The position numbers were made by a program, and so were the translations under genes. From an uncultured Prevotellaceae bacterium (GTDB lineage Bacteria; Bacteroidota; Bacteroidia; Bacteroidales; Muribaculaceae): a DNA stretch of 8,224 nucleotides. Below are positions 1 through 6,234 of this stretch, in pieces (position 1 is the first letter of the stretch; each line of letters starts with the position of its first letter). A model generated the notes under the pieces. The model was not told where the DNA came from. It was given only the letters and a program-made list of their open reading frames with translations, and searched no databases. The stretch lies in assembly GCA_900556245.1 (NCBI GenBank), contig USOC01000036.1, forward strand, positions 1 to 8,224, written 5' to 3'.

Positions 1-1
1 T

Positions 2-220
2 GATTTTGCCAGCGAGCTGGGCGGCGTGACAACACCGGCTGCAAGCCTCCAGATTCCTATGCCTTCCTCATCACTGCAACTTTACGATGAAAGCGAGGAA
101 AAGCAACGAATCATACGCGCTCTCCAGCAGACTAACAACAACAAAAGCAAAGCCGCCGTGCTTCTCGGAGTAGACCGAAAGACCCTCTACAACAAAATCA
201 AGCAACACGGCATTGTGTAG
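2..220 (+). CDS. Sigma-54-dependent response regulator, C-terminal end (partial)
   Basis: The reading frame is open from the window edge to TAG, giving the last 72 residues of a longer protein. After a Ser/Pro-rich linker comes a Fis-type helix-turn-helix (EEKQRIIRALQQTNNNKSKA, then AVLLGVDRKTLYNKIKQHGI). This is the standard C-terminal DNA-binding domain of NtrC-family transcription activators. By family knowledge the missing upstream part would be a receiver domain and a sigma-54 AAA+ domain. A histidine kinase partner gene would be expected nearby but is not in view. The GTG at 26 is an internal codon, not the start. The palindrome and -24/-12-like element just downstream are candidate targets of this protein. 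The Fis-domain call is firm; full-length architecture is inferred. Confidence 0.85.
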   Translation, partial: DFASELGGVTTPAASLQIPMPSSSLQLYDESEEKQRIIRALQQTNNNKSKAAVLLGVDRKTLYNKIKQHGIV

Positions 221-235
221 AAACATCGCCCATTT

Positions 236-258
236 TGTGGAATTATTCCACACTTTTT
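236..258 (+). terminator. 17-bp palindrome with T-tract: terminator or activator site
   Basis: TGTGGAATTATTCCACA (236-252) has 8-bp arms around a single central base and is followed by CTTTTT. It lies 15 nt after the regulator's stop codon, so it could be a weak intrinsic terminator: a 7-bp stem, 3-nt loop and five T residues. The arms are only moderately GC-rich. The same sequence is a plausible dimer-binding site for the upstream Fis-type regulator, because the arm recurs as half-sites immediately downstream. The sequence alone does not separate the two roles, and both may apply. Confidence 0.45.
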
Positions 259-275
259 CCACACTTTCCACACTT
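246..275 (+). repeat. Three direct copies of TTCCACACTT
   Basis: TTCCACACTT occurs at 246-255, 257-266 and 266-275; the first copy overlaps the right arm of the palindrome. The spacing is about 10 bp, close to one helical turn, so the copies would lie on the same face of the DNA. This layout suits cooperative binding of a transcription factor. They lie about 80-105 bp upstream of the -24-like element, within the usual distance range for enhancer sites of sigma-54 activators. The repeats are directly visible; the function is inferred. Confidence 0.5.
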
Positions 276-351
276 CACCACACATCACTCCATCGAGCCA
301 AAAACATACAAACACCTAAATATCTGACAATTGCACCCAAAACAGCAAGTT

Positions 352-367
352 TGGCATTATAATTGTC
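352..367 (+). promoter_or_regulatory. Candidate sigma-54 (-24/-12) promoter
   Basis: TGGCAT-TATAA-TTGTC resembles the sigma-54 consensus TGGCAC-N5-TTGCA, with the GG and the downstream G in correct register. The -12 GC dinucleotide is GT here, so the match is imperfect. It sits about 35 bp before the ATG at 402 and downstream of a sigma-54 activator gene and its possible binding sites. No good Bacteroidetes -33/-7 promoter is visible in the same stretch. A TATAAT string (358-363) overlaps it but lacks a properly spaced -35. Confidence 0.35.
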
Positions 368-401
368 ATATTATAGAGCGAACAAGCAACTGAAACAAAA
401 A

Positions 402-701
402 ATGAACTCAACAATATTGATAATCGCTCTTGCCCTCGGAATCGGGACAGCCTATGCAAGCAACATGCCGGCATCCGGCAGAAGCGAGCTAAAGGAAATT
501 GCAATGGCCACCCAGGCACAACATTTGCCTTCGGCTGTCATCGACAAAATCATCAAAGATTTTCCGGGCTATTCGATACAAAGCTATACGGTCAAGAAAA
601 GTGACGACGGAAGAAAAACGCTGTTTGAAGTGAGCCTTCGCAACATCAGCAATTCGGAAGTCTGCATCACCTTCACCGAAAACGGACATTACGAGAATTA
701 A
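402..701 (+). CDS. Small secreted PepSY-like protein
   Basis: This encodes 99 residues. It starts with a typical Sec signal peptide: a hydrophobic core ILIIALALGIGTA at about residues 5-17 and likely cleavage after AYA, near residue 20. The mature protein of about 79 residues holds LPSAVIDKIIKDFPGY, then TLFEVSL and VCITFTENGHYEN. This is the helix followed by a beta-meander pattern of Bacteroidetes periplasmic PepSY-like (BLIP-fold) proteins, in a single copy. I chose the ATG at 402 over the in-frame TTG at 363 because it puts the hydrophobic segment at the N-terminus. PepSY-type proteins are thought to bind or inhibit other envelope proteins, but the partner is unknown. Its position after a sigma-54 regulator and a -24/-12-like element suggests control by that two-component system. 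The family call is moderate; secretion is well supported. Confidence 0.75.
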   Translation: MNSTILIIALALGIGTAYASNMPASGRSELKEIAMATQAQHLPSAVIDKIIKDFPGYSIQSYTVKKSDDGRKTLFEVSLRNISNSEVCITFTENGHYEN

Positions 702-915
702 GCGAACACCCGTGTTTAGTTGTGGTATTAACTTTAGACACAAGCAATCGACATCAACATTTTTTCGGAAAAAGTCTCATTATAATTCCATATTTCGCAT
801 AACACAGGTACTTTATTCTTCATAGATATGAAAAGGGTTTGGGTAAGATATGAAAAAGATTAAAACTAACTGTTCCAATGGGTAAGTAGGGTGTATGATT
901 AATTCTCTTAATGAG
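702..915. other. Gene-free AT-rich stretch with two tiny overlapping ORFs
   Basis: I see no convincing protein gene, tRNA or known riboswitch here. Two 11-codon ORFs overlap: 828-863 (MKRVWVRYEKD) and 850-885 (MKKIKTNCSNG). Both lie ahead of the strong terminator at 916-947, so the segment could be a long 3' UTR of the PepSY-like gene, a small RNA, or a leader with attenuator-like layout. Composition is markedly more AT-rich than the flanking genes. No -33/-7 promoter was found inside it, although TAACTTTA (729-736) is one base off a -7 box. Confidence 0.4.
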
Positions 916-947
916 AAGAGGTGTGCCAAGAGTGGCACACCTCTTTT
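916..947 (+). terminator. Strong rho-independent terminator
   Basis: Arms AAGAGGTGTGCCA (916-928) and TGGCACACCTCTT (933-945) are perfect 13-bp complements around the loop AGAG, followed by TT and overlapping a TTTT run. This is the strongest hairpin in the window. It ends whatever transcript comes from upstream, 214 nt past the PepSY-like stop codon, and insulates the glgB promoter 31 bp downstream. CTCTT (905-909) could also pair with AAGAG (916-920), a short alternative fold. The hairpin is nearly symmetrical and could work in both directions. Confidence 0.85.
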
Positions 948-978
948 GCTATTGGCTCACAATTTGGATAAAAATTAT

Positions 979-1009
979 TTTGAAACTGGGATAGATTTAC
1001 CTAAATTTG
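979..1009 (+). promoter_or_regulatory. Bacteroidetes -33/-7 promoter of glgB
   Basis: TTTG (979-982), a 19-bp spacer and TAAATTTG (1002-1009) match the Bacteroidetes primary-sigma consensus TTTG-N19-21-TANNTTTG at every fixed base. Transcription should start a few bases after 1009, giving a short leader of about 40 nt before the ATG at 1055. The leader has no clear Shine-Dalgarno sequence, as is usual in this phylum. Confidence 0.85.
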
Positions 1010-1054
1010 TGGTATCAAAAACATTAAACAAATATCACTTCATACCATTTACCA

Positions 1055-3064
1055 ATGAAAAAGACTTTGGCCATCATTCGCCACGACCCGTGGCTCGAAC
1101 CTTTTGCAGATGCCATCAACGGTCGACACGAAGATGCTGTCCGCAAAGAAAAGGAACTGACAGGCAAGGGAGGCAATCTGGTGGACTTCGCCAACGCCCA
1201 CAAATACTTCGGTCTACACAAGGATAAAAAAGGATGGGTGTTCCGCGAATGGGCACCCAATGCCACTGCCATCACCATGATTGGAACTTTCTCTTCATGG
1301 GAAGAAAAAGACGACTACCGACTCACGCCCATAGGGAACGGCGTATGGGAAATAAACTTACCCAAAAATGCCATCCACCACGGAGACCTCTACAAACTCA
1401 TTGTGGAATGGGATGGCGGAAGAGGAGAACGCATCCCGGCTTACTCCACCAGAACCGTTCAAGACGAAAAAACTTTGATTTTCTCGGCACAAGTGTGGTG
1501 TCCGCCTCGTCCCTATAAATTCAAAGTAACCGACTTCAAGCCACAGACCAACCCATTGCTCATCTACGAATGTCACATCGGTATGGCACAGGACAAAGAG
1601 GCCGTCGGCACCTATCGCGAATTTCAGGAGGAAGTGCTCCCCCGCATCGTCAAGGATGGCTATAACGCCATCCAGATTATGGCAATCCAGGAACACCCCT
1701 ACTATGGATCGTTCGGCTACCACGTTTCAAGCTTCTTTGCGGCATCCAGCCGATTCGGCACACCTGACGAACTGAAAGCACTTATCGACGAAGCCCACAA
1801 GAACGGCATAGCCGTGATTATGGACATCGTCCACTCCCATGCCGTCAAAAACGAAACAGAAGGACTCGGACGCTTCGACGGCAGCCTCTGCCAATATTTC
1901 TACGGTGATTCTCGACGCGAACATCCCGCATGGGACTCCCTTTGCTTTGACTACGGCAAAAACGAAGTGCTCCACTTCCTGCTCTCAAACTGCAAATTCT
2001 GGCTGGAAGAATACCACTTCGACGGTTTCCGCTTCGACGGCGTGACTTCGATGCTCTACTACAACCACGGACTCGGACAAGCGTTTTCGTCGTATGACGA
2101 TTACTACAACGGCGGGCAGGACACCAATGCCATCACCTATCTGACTCTTGCCAACAAGCTTATCCACAAGGTAAACCCAAAGGCAATCACCATTGCTGAA
2201 GAAATGAGCGGAATGCCGGGACTGGCCAACAAGGTGAGCGACGGCGGCATCGGATTCGACTACCGTATGGCAATGGGCATCCCCGACTATTGGATTAAGA
2301 CCATCAAGGAAAAGAAGGACGAAGACTGGAAACCCACATCAATCTTCTGGGAACTGACCAACCGACGCGCTGACGAAAAAACCATCAACTATGCTGAAAG
2401 CCACGACCAAGCGCTGGTGGGAGACAAGACAATCATATTCCGCCTGATTGATTCGGAAATGTATTGGCATATGATGGCGGGAGACAACAATATGACAGTC
2501 GACCGCGGCATCGCCCTCCACAAGATGATCCGGCTGGCAACGCTCGCCACAATCAATGGCGGCTATCTGAATTTTATGGGTAACGAATTCGGGCACCCGG
2601 AATGGATCGACTTTCCGCGAGAAGGCAACGGCTGGTCGTATAAGTACGCCCGCCGCCAATGGAATCTAGTTGACCGTGAGGATTTGAAATACAAATACCT
2701 CGGGAAATTTGACGAAGACATCATCCATCTTGTCAAAAGCGTACGCAACTTCCAATCGACTCCGGTAGAAAAGCTATGGGACAAAGACGACGACCAAGTG
2801 CTGGCTTTCAAACGCGGCAACCTTGTGTTCGTATTCAACTTCAACCCTACACAGTCGTTCAGCGACTATGGCATTCTCGCCCCCGAAGGCGAATACCGCC
2901 ATGTGATGGATTCCGACCAACCCATATACGGAGGTTACGGCAATGTCGATGGCAGCGTAAAACACCTGACTGTCAACGATCCGCTTTATGCCCCACACGG
3001 AATCGGCTGGCTGAAACTCTACATCCCGGCACGTTCCGTACAAGTCTTGCGCCACAAAAAATAA
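1055..3064 (+). CDS. glgB: 1,4-alpha-glucan (glycogen) branching enzyme, eukaryote-like type
   Basis: This 669-residue cytoplasmic enzyme moves alpha-1,4-glucan segments to alpha-1,6 positions, creating glycogen branch points. The N-terminal part (to about residue 155) contains a CBM48-like module (GWVFREWAPNA at 60-70, MIGTFSSW at 75-82). The GH13 barrel follows with its four signature regions intact: DIVHSH (257-262), GFRFDGV with nucleophile Asp328, AEEMSG with acid/base Glu382, and YAESHDQ with His450/Asp451. A C-terminal beta domain ends at RSVQVLRHKK. The length and the DIVHSH and GFRFDGV forms match the branching enzyme group shared by Bacteroidetes and eukaryotes (GH13_8), not the longer E. 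coli-type GlgB. ATG 1055 is preferred because the family starts with this IIRHDPWLEPFADAI block. The gene is monocistronic: its own promoter lies upstream and a terminator follows 20 nt after the stop. No other glycogen genes are in view. Confidence 0.96.
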   Translation: MKKTLAIIRHDPWLEPFADAINGRHEDAVRKEKELTGKGGNLVDFANAHKYFGLHKDKKGWVFREWAPNATAITMIGTFSSWEEKDDYRLTPIGNGVWEINLPKNAIHHGDLYKLIVEWDGGRGERIPAYSTRTVQDEKTLIFSAQVWCPPRPYKFKVTDFKPQTNPLLIYECHIGMAQDKEAVGTYREFQEEVLPRIVKDGYNAIQIMAIQEHPYYGSFGYHVSSFFAASSRFGTPDELKALIDEAHKNGIAVIMDIVHSHAVKNETEGLGRFDGSLCQYFYGDSRREHPAWDSLCFDYGKNEVLHFLLSNCKFWLEEYHFDGFRFDGVTSMLYYNHGLGQAFSSYDDYYNGGQDTNAITYLTLANKLIHKVNPKAITIAEEMSGMPGLANKVSDGGIGFDYRMAMGIPDYWIKTIKEKKDEDWKPTSIFWELTNRRADEKTINYAESHDQALVGDKTIIFRLIDSEMYWHMMAGDNNMTVDRGIALHKMIRLATLATINGGYLNFMGNEFGHPEWIDFPREGNGWSYKYARRQWNLVDREDLKYKYLGKFDEDIIHLVKSVRNFQSTPVEKLWDKDDDQVLAFKRGNLVFVFNFNPTQSFSDYGILAPEGEYRHVMDSDQPIYGGYGNVDGSVKHLTVNDPLYAPHGIGWLKLYIPARSVQVLRHKK

Positions 3065-3084
3065 GCGCGGCACCACTTGCAAAT

Positions 3085-3129
3085 AAGCCGTTCCGCCTCA
3101 TTCAAGAAAAAGACGGAGCGGCTTCTTTT
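3085..3129 (+). terminator. Intrinsic terminator of glgB
   Basis: AAGCCGTTCCG (3085-3095) pairs with CGGAGCGGCTT (3114-3124) in an 11-bp stem with one G-U pair and an 18-nt loop. It is followed by CTTTT. It begins 20 nt after the glgB stop, so glgB is separated from the receiver/PPDK-N operon that starts further on. Confidence 0.75.
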
Positions 3130-3182
3130 GCCCAATCTGCAAAAAAGCGGCTCTCCATAAGGTTTTAAAAAATTATTATGCC

Positions 3183-3190
3183 TATCTTTG
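3183..3190 (+). promoter_or_regulatory. -7 box (TATCTTTG) of the receiver/PPDK-N operon
   Basis: TATCTTTG is a perfect TANNTTTG -7 element. The region where the -33 TTTG should lie (about 3158-3163) reads TAAGGT, so the promoter is only half-consensus and may need an activator or be weak. TCTTTGTAT recurs at 3222-3230 (TGTCTTTG, one base off a -7 box), a possible second start. The predicted transcript would begin near 3196 and carry a leader of about 60 nt. Confidence 0.5.
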
Positions 3191-3193
3191 TAT

Positions 3194-3225
3194 AAGACAG
3201 GCTGCGCCCCGGCTTACGCTGTCTT
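3194..3225 (+). repeat. Inverted repeat at the start of the operon leader
   Basis: AAGACAG (3194-3200) and CTGTCTT (3219-3225) are perfect 7-bp complements around an 18-nt GC-rich loop. The repeat lies just past the -7 box, so it would form a hairpin at the very 5' end of the transcript or act as an operator covering the start site. It is not followed by a T-tract usable as a terminator. A GGAGGA (3240-3245) lies 13 nt before the ATG at 3259, longer than ideal spacing for a ribosome binding site. Confidence 0.45.
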
Positions 3226-3258
3226 TGTATTACTAGATCGGAGGATAGAATCGCGTCT

Positions 3259-3756
3259 ATGAACGAAGCAAAACTGAGTCAACTGTACCTGCACGACACT
3301 GCATTCCAAGATTTGATGCAGCGCCGCATCTACAACGTGCTGCTAATCGCCTCTCCCTACGATGCCTTTATGATGGAGGAAGACGGGCGAATCGAAGAAC
3401 AACTCTACTTTGAATATACGTCACTCAACCTAAGCTCTCCCCCGCGAGTAAGCCAGGCAAGCAGCTATGAAGACGCATACCGTCTGCTGGAGTCGAAGTC
3501 GTTCGATTTGATTATCGCAATGCCCGGCAAGGACATCGGGCTGACCTTCCGCGAAGCAAAACGTGCCAAAACGCTCTATCCGAACATCCCATTCATCGTG
3601 TTGACTCCTTTTTCGCGAGAAGTGTCCCGACGGTTGGCAAACGAGGACTTCTCAGGAGTCGACTATGTATTCAGCTGGCTTGGCAACGTCGATCTGCTAG
3701 TTGCCATCATGAAGTTAATGGAAGACAAGATGAAGAGCGTCAACGACATTCTGTAA
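3259..3756 (+). CDS. Degenerate receiver-domain protein (N-terminal part of a split receiver/PPDK-N protein)
   Basis: This encodes 165 residues. A short helical N-terminus (MNEAKLSQLYLHDTAFQDLM) precedes a CheY-like alternating pattern: VLLIAS (27-32), DLIIAMPG (83-90), IPFIVLTPF (110-118) and DYVFSWLGNVDLLVAIMKLM (135-154). Key receiver residues are lost. There is no acidic pair after strand 1, Met88 stands where the phosphoacceptor Asp would be, and Trp140 lies where the conserved Lys is expected; Thr116 is kept. It is therefore a pseudo-receiver, probably a protein-interaction module. The next ORF begins in the same frame directly after this TAA. In Bacteroidales proteins I know of this type, the two segments form one polypeptide of about 990 residues. 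The gene is thus best read as the first part of a split or nonsense-interrupted protein. It opens the operon. Confidence 0.75.
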   Translation: MNEAKLSQLYLHDTAFQDLMQRRIYNVLLIASPYDAFMMEEDGRIEEQLYFEYTSLNLSSPPRVSQASSYEDAYRLLESKSFDLIIAMPGKDIGLTFREAKRAKTLYPNIPFIVLTPFSREVSRRLANEDFSGVDYVFSWLGNVDLLVAIMKLMEDKMKSVNDIL

Positions 3757-3759
3757 GTG
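3754..3759 (+). other. In-frame TAA-GTG junction splitting the receiver/PPDK-N protein
   Basis: CTG-TAA-GTG keeps the same frame before and after the stop. Only this codon separates 165 codons upstream from 825 downstream, together 991 codons. One base change of a sense codon such as GAA, CAA or AAA would create it. No strong Shine-Dalgarno sequence sits before the GTG, so downstream translation would depend on termination-reinitiation or readthrough. Confidence 0.8.
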
Positions 3760-6234
3760 GGCATCCTGACCATCCTGCTGGTGGAAGACTCCATACGCTT
3801 CTATTCGTCAATGTTGCCCCACCTCTACAAGTTCCTGCTCAACCAGTCGCGCATCTTTTCGACGGAAGCACTCAACGAACACGAGCAGATGCTCCGAATG
3901 CGAGGACGCCCCAAAGTGATTCTCGCCCGCACATACGAAGAAGCGCAAGCTCTTTACGCAAAGTATCACGACAATATCCTCGGCATCATCAGCGACGTTT
4001 CATTTAACCGCAACGGAGCGAAAGACCGTCAGGCCGGAATCAGACTGGCAAAAGAGATACATGCCGACAACCCCTATATTCCGCTGATTATCGATTCTTC
4101 GGAAACTGCCAATGCGCCGCTTGCAGAAGAAGTCGGAGCTTCTTTTCTCGATAAAAATTCGAAAAAGTTCCCGGTCGATCTCGGGAAAGTCATCTCAAGA
4201 AATTTTGGATTTGGCGACTTCGTCATCAAGAATCCGGAAACCGGAGAAGAAGTGATGCGTCTCCACGACTTGAAAGATTTTCAGGACAAGATGTTCGACA
4301 TTCCTTCAGATTCACTTCTCTATCACGCCTCCCGCAACGACATTTCCCGCTGGCTCTATTCCCGTGCCATGTTCCCCATAGCGGAAATCATCCAGGCCCA
4401 CCGCTTCCACGACATCCGTGAAGCAAACGAAGTAAAGCAGTTTTTCTTCAACCTGATTGTGAAATACCGCAAGATGAAGAACAAGGGAGTTGTTGCCATT
4501 TTCAAGAAAAACCGCTTCGACTACTACTCTAACTTTGCACGCATCGGACAAGGCTCGCTTGGTGGCAAGGGAAGAGGTTTGGCTTTTATTGACTCTATCA
4601 TCAAAAAATACCCGATTTGCGACAACTTCGACGGAGTGACAGTGGCGATTCCCCGCACAGTCGTGCTCTGCACAGACATCTTCGACCGGTTTATGGAAGA
4701 AAACAACCTCTATCCCATTGCTTTGTCGAATGCGGACGACGACGAAATCCTGCATGCTTTTCTCGACGCCCAACTTCCGGAAGGCCTGAAAGATGACTTT
4801 TTTGCCCTGTTTGAAGTAATCGGACGTCCCCTGGCCGTTCGCAGTTCAAGCCTGCTGGAAGATTCCCATTATCAGCCGTTCGCAGGCATCTACTCCACCT
4901 ATATGATACCTCTTTTGTCCGACAAAGAAGCAATGTACAGATTGCTTGGAAATGCTGTCAAAAGTGTCTACGCCTCGGTATTCTATGCCGACTCAAAAGC
5001 CTACATGACAGCCACAAGCAACCTCATCGACCAGGAAAAGATGGCTATCATCATACAGGAAGTAGCAGGCAAGGAATACGACGGCAACTACTATCCGTCG
5101 TTTGCAGGCGTCGGACGTTCACTCAACTACTACCCAATCAATGACGAAAGTCCGGAAGACGGAGTTGCGGAAATCGCCGTCGGTTTGGGTAAATACATCG
5201 TCGACGGAGGACTTTCCCTGCGCTTCTCTCCACGCCATCCCGACAAAGTGCTCCAAACAAGTACGCTCGACTTGGCACTGCGCGATACGCAGACTCAATT
5301 CTACGCGCTTGACGTGAAAGACATCGACAACAGCTTCAGCGTAGACGATAGCTTCAACATCAAAAAAATACGCATACAAGACGCCGCTCACAACGGTTCT
5401 CTGAAATATATGGTGTCGACCTACGACCCCAACGACCAGATGATCCGCGACGGGGAATATGGCAACGGACGGCGCGTCGTCACATTTGCCAACATACTGA
5501 AACACGGTGCGTTCCCCCTTGCCCCAATCGTGGACTTTATGCTCAGCGAAGGCGAAAAAGAGATGCGTCGACCCGTTGAAATCGAATTTGCAGGCTGCAT
5601 CGACAAAAACGGAGAAACCAAAGGCTCTGTCTATTGGCTGCAAATCCGACCGATTGTCGACCGAAAAGAAATGCTCGACGAGAAAATCATGGACACGCCC
5701 GACGATTGCCTCATACTTAAAAGCAATTCGGCGTTAGGACACGGCATGACCGACAACATCCACGATATAGTCTATGTGAAGCCCGAAAATTTTTCTTCTT
5801 TCAACACACCGACAATCGCACGCGAAATCGAACGTATCAACAAGCAGTATACCGGCAACGATGACGGCTATGTGCTGATTGGTCCGGGACGTTGGGGCTC
5901 AAGCGACCCGGCATTGGGAATCCCCGTGAAATGGGCACACATCTCATCCGCACGAATCATCGCAGAAACGGCACTCCCCCACTATCGGATTGAGCCGAGC
6001 CAGGGCACGCATTTCTTCCAAAACCTGACTTCCTTCGGAGTAGGCTATCTGACTGTAGACCCCCGGAACGGCGATATTTGTGACTATGCTTTTCTTGACA
6101 CAATACCGGCTGTCTATGAGTCGGAATTCATCCGGATTGTAAAATTCGACGACCAGCTGCAAGTGGGCATCAACGGAAAAACCGGATTAGGAATCATTGC
6201 CAAACCAACAATTCAAAAAAACAATCAGTTATGA
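3757..6234 (+). CDS. Receiver plus PPDK-N ATP-binding protein (PEP-synthase-like, without His domain)
   Basis: This encodes 825 residues from GTG. The GTG sits immediately before strand 1 of a receiver domain, so a later start would cut the fold. The receiver (about 1-150) looks active: Glu10/Asp11 in ILLVEDS, acceptor Asp80 in GIISDVSF, Ser114/Ser115 and Lys133. It has an unusually long stretch between strand 1 and strand 2. After a linker (about 150-250) comes a PPDK-N/PEP-synthase ATP-binding domain: IGQGSLGGKGRGLAFI (263-278), RTVVLCTDIF (300-309), LAVRSSSLLEDSHYQPFAGI (359-378) and PVEIEFAGC with WLQIRPI (606-633). The last 190 residues contain YVLIGPGRWGSSDPALGIPV (705-724) and a GTHFFQNLTSFGVGY block (750-764), which I cannot assign. 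The GGxTSHA phosphohistidine motif and the PEP/pyruvate barrel are absent, so PEP synthesis is unlikely despite the usual automated name. It may phosphorylate or adenylate an unknown substrate under phosphorelay control. Its stop overlaps the next start (ATGA). Confidence 0.85.
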   Translation: MGILTILLVEDSIRFYSSMLPHLYKFLLNQSRIFSTEALNEHEQMLRMRGRPKVILARTYEEAQALYAKYHDNILGIISDVSFNRNGAKDRQAGIRLAKEIHADNPYIPLIIDSSETANAPLAEEVGASFLDKNSKKFPVDLGKVISRNFGFGDFVIKNPETGEEVMRLHDLKDFQDKMFDIPSDSLLYHASRNDISRWLYSRAMFPIAEIIQAHRFHDIREANEVKQFFFNLIVKYRKMKNKGVVAIFKKNRFDYYSNFARIGQGSLGGKGRGLAFIDSIIKKYPICDNFDGVTVAIPRTVVLCTDIFDRFMEENNLYPIALSNADDDEILHAFLDAQLPEGLKDDFFALFEVIGRPLAVRSSSLLEDSHYQPFAGIYSTYMIPLLSDKEAMYRLLGNAVKSVYASVFYADSKAYMTATSNLIDQEKMAIIIQEVAGKEYDGNYYPSFAGVGRSLNYYPINDESPEDGVAEIAVGLGKYIVDGGLSLRFSPRHPDKVLQTSTLDLALRDTQTQFYALDVKDIDNSFSVDDSFNIKKIRIQDAAHNGSLKYMVSTYDPNDQMIRDGEYGNGRRVVTFANILKHGAFPLAPIVDFMLSEGEKEMRRPVEIEFAGCIDKNGETKGSVYWLQIRPIVDRKEMLDEKIMDTPDDCLILKSNSALGHGMTDNIHDIVYVKPENFSSFNTPTIAREIERINKQYTGNDDGYVLIGPGRWGSSDPALGIPVKWAHISSARIIAETALPHYRIEPSQGTHFFQNLTSFGVGYLTVDPRNGDICDYAFLDTIPAVYESEFIRIVKFDDQLQVGINGKTGLGIIAKPTIQKNNQL

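Noticed and set aside
255..272. DnaA-box-like 9-mers (TTTTCCACA at 255-263, CTTTCCACA at 264-272), hinting at a replication origin.
   Set aside because: Only one copy fits TTWTNCACA, there is no AT-rich unwinding region or origin-linked gene (dnaA, dnaN, gidA) nearby, and the repeats are better explained as half-sites of the adjacent palindrome.
705..717. Small hairpin AACAC-CC-GTGTT right after the PepSY-like stop as its terminator.
   Set aside because: The stem is only four to five bp with a minimal loop and three T residues, so it is too weak to claim.
895..1227. Open frame of 110 codons starting just before the terminator hairpin.
   Set aside because: It reads through the terminator and the glgB promoter, then overlaps the glgB coding region out of frame, and its translation there is a typical shadow (Arg/Pro/Cys-rich).
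5119..5643. Antisense open frame of 174 codons under the PPDK-N region.
   Set aside because: It lies fully opposite well-supported conserved coding sequence and resembles no family; a shadow of high-GC third positions.
3757..6234. Idea that the PPDK-N protein is a glucan water dikinase acting on glycogen, given glgB next door.
   Set aside because: Glucan dikinases need a phosphohistidine domain and carbohydrate-binding modules, neither of which is visible. glgB also has its own promoter and terminator, so it is not in the same operon.
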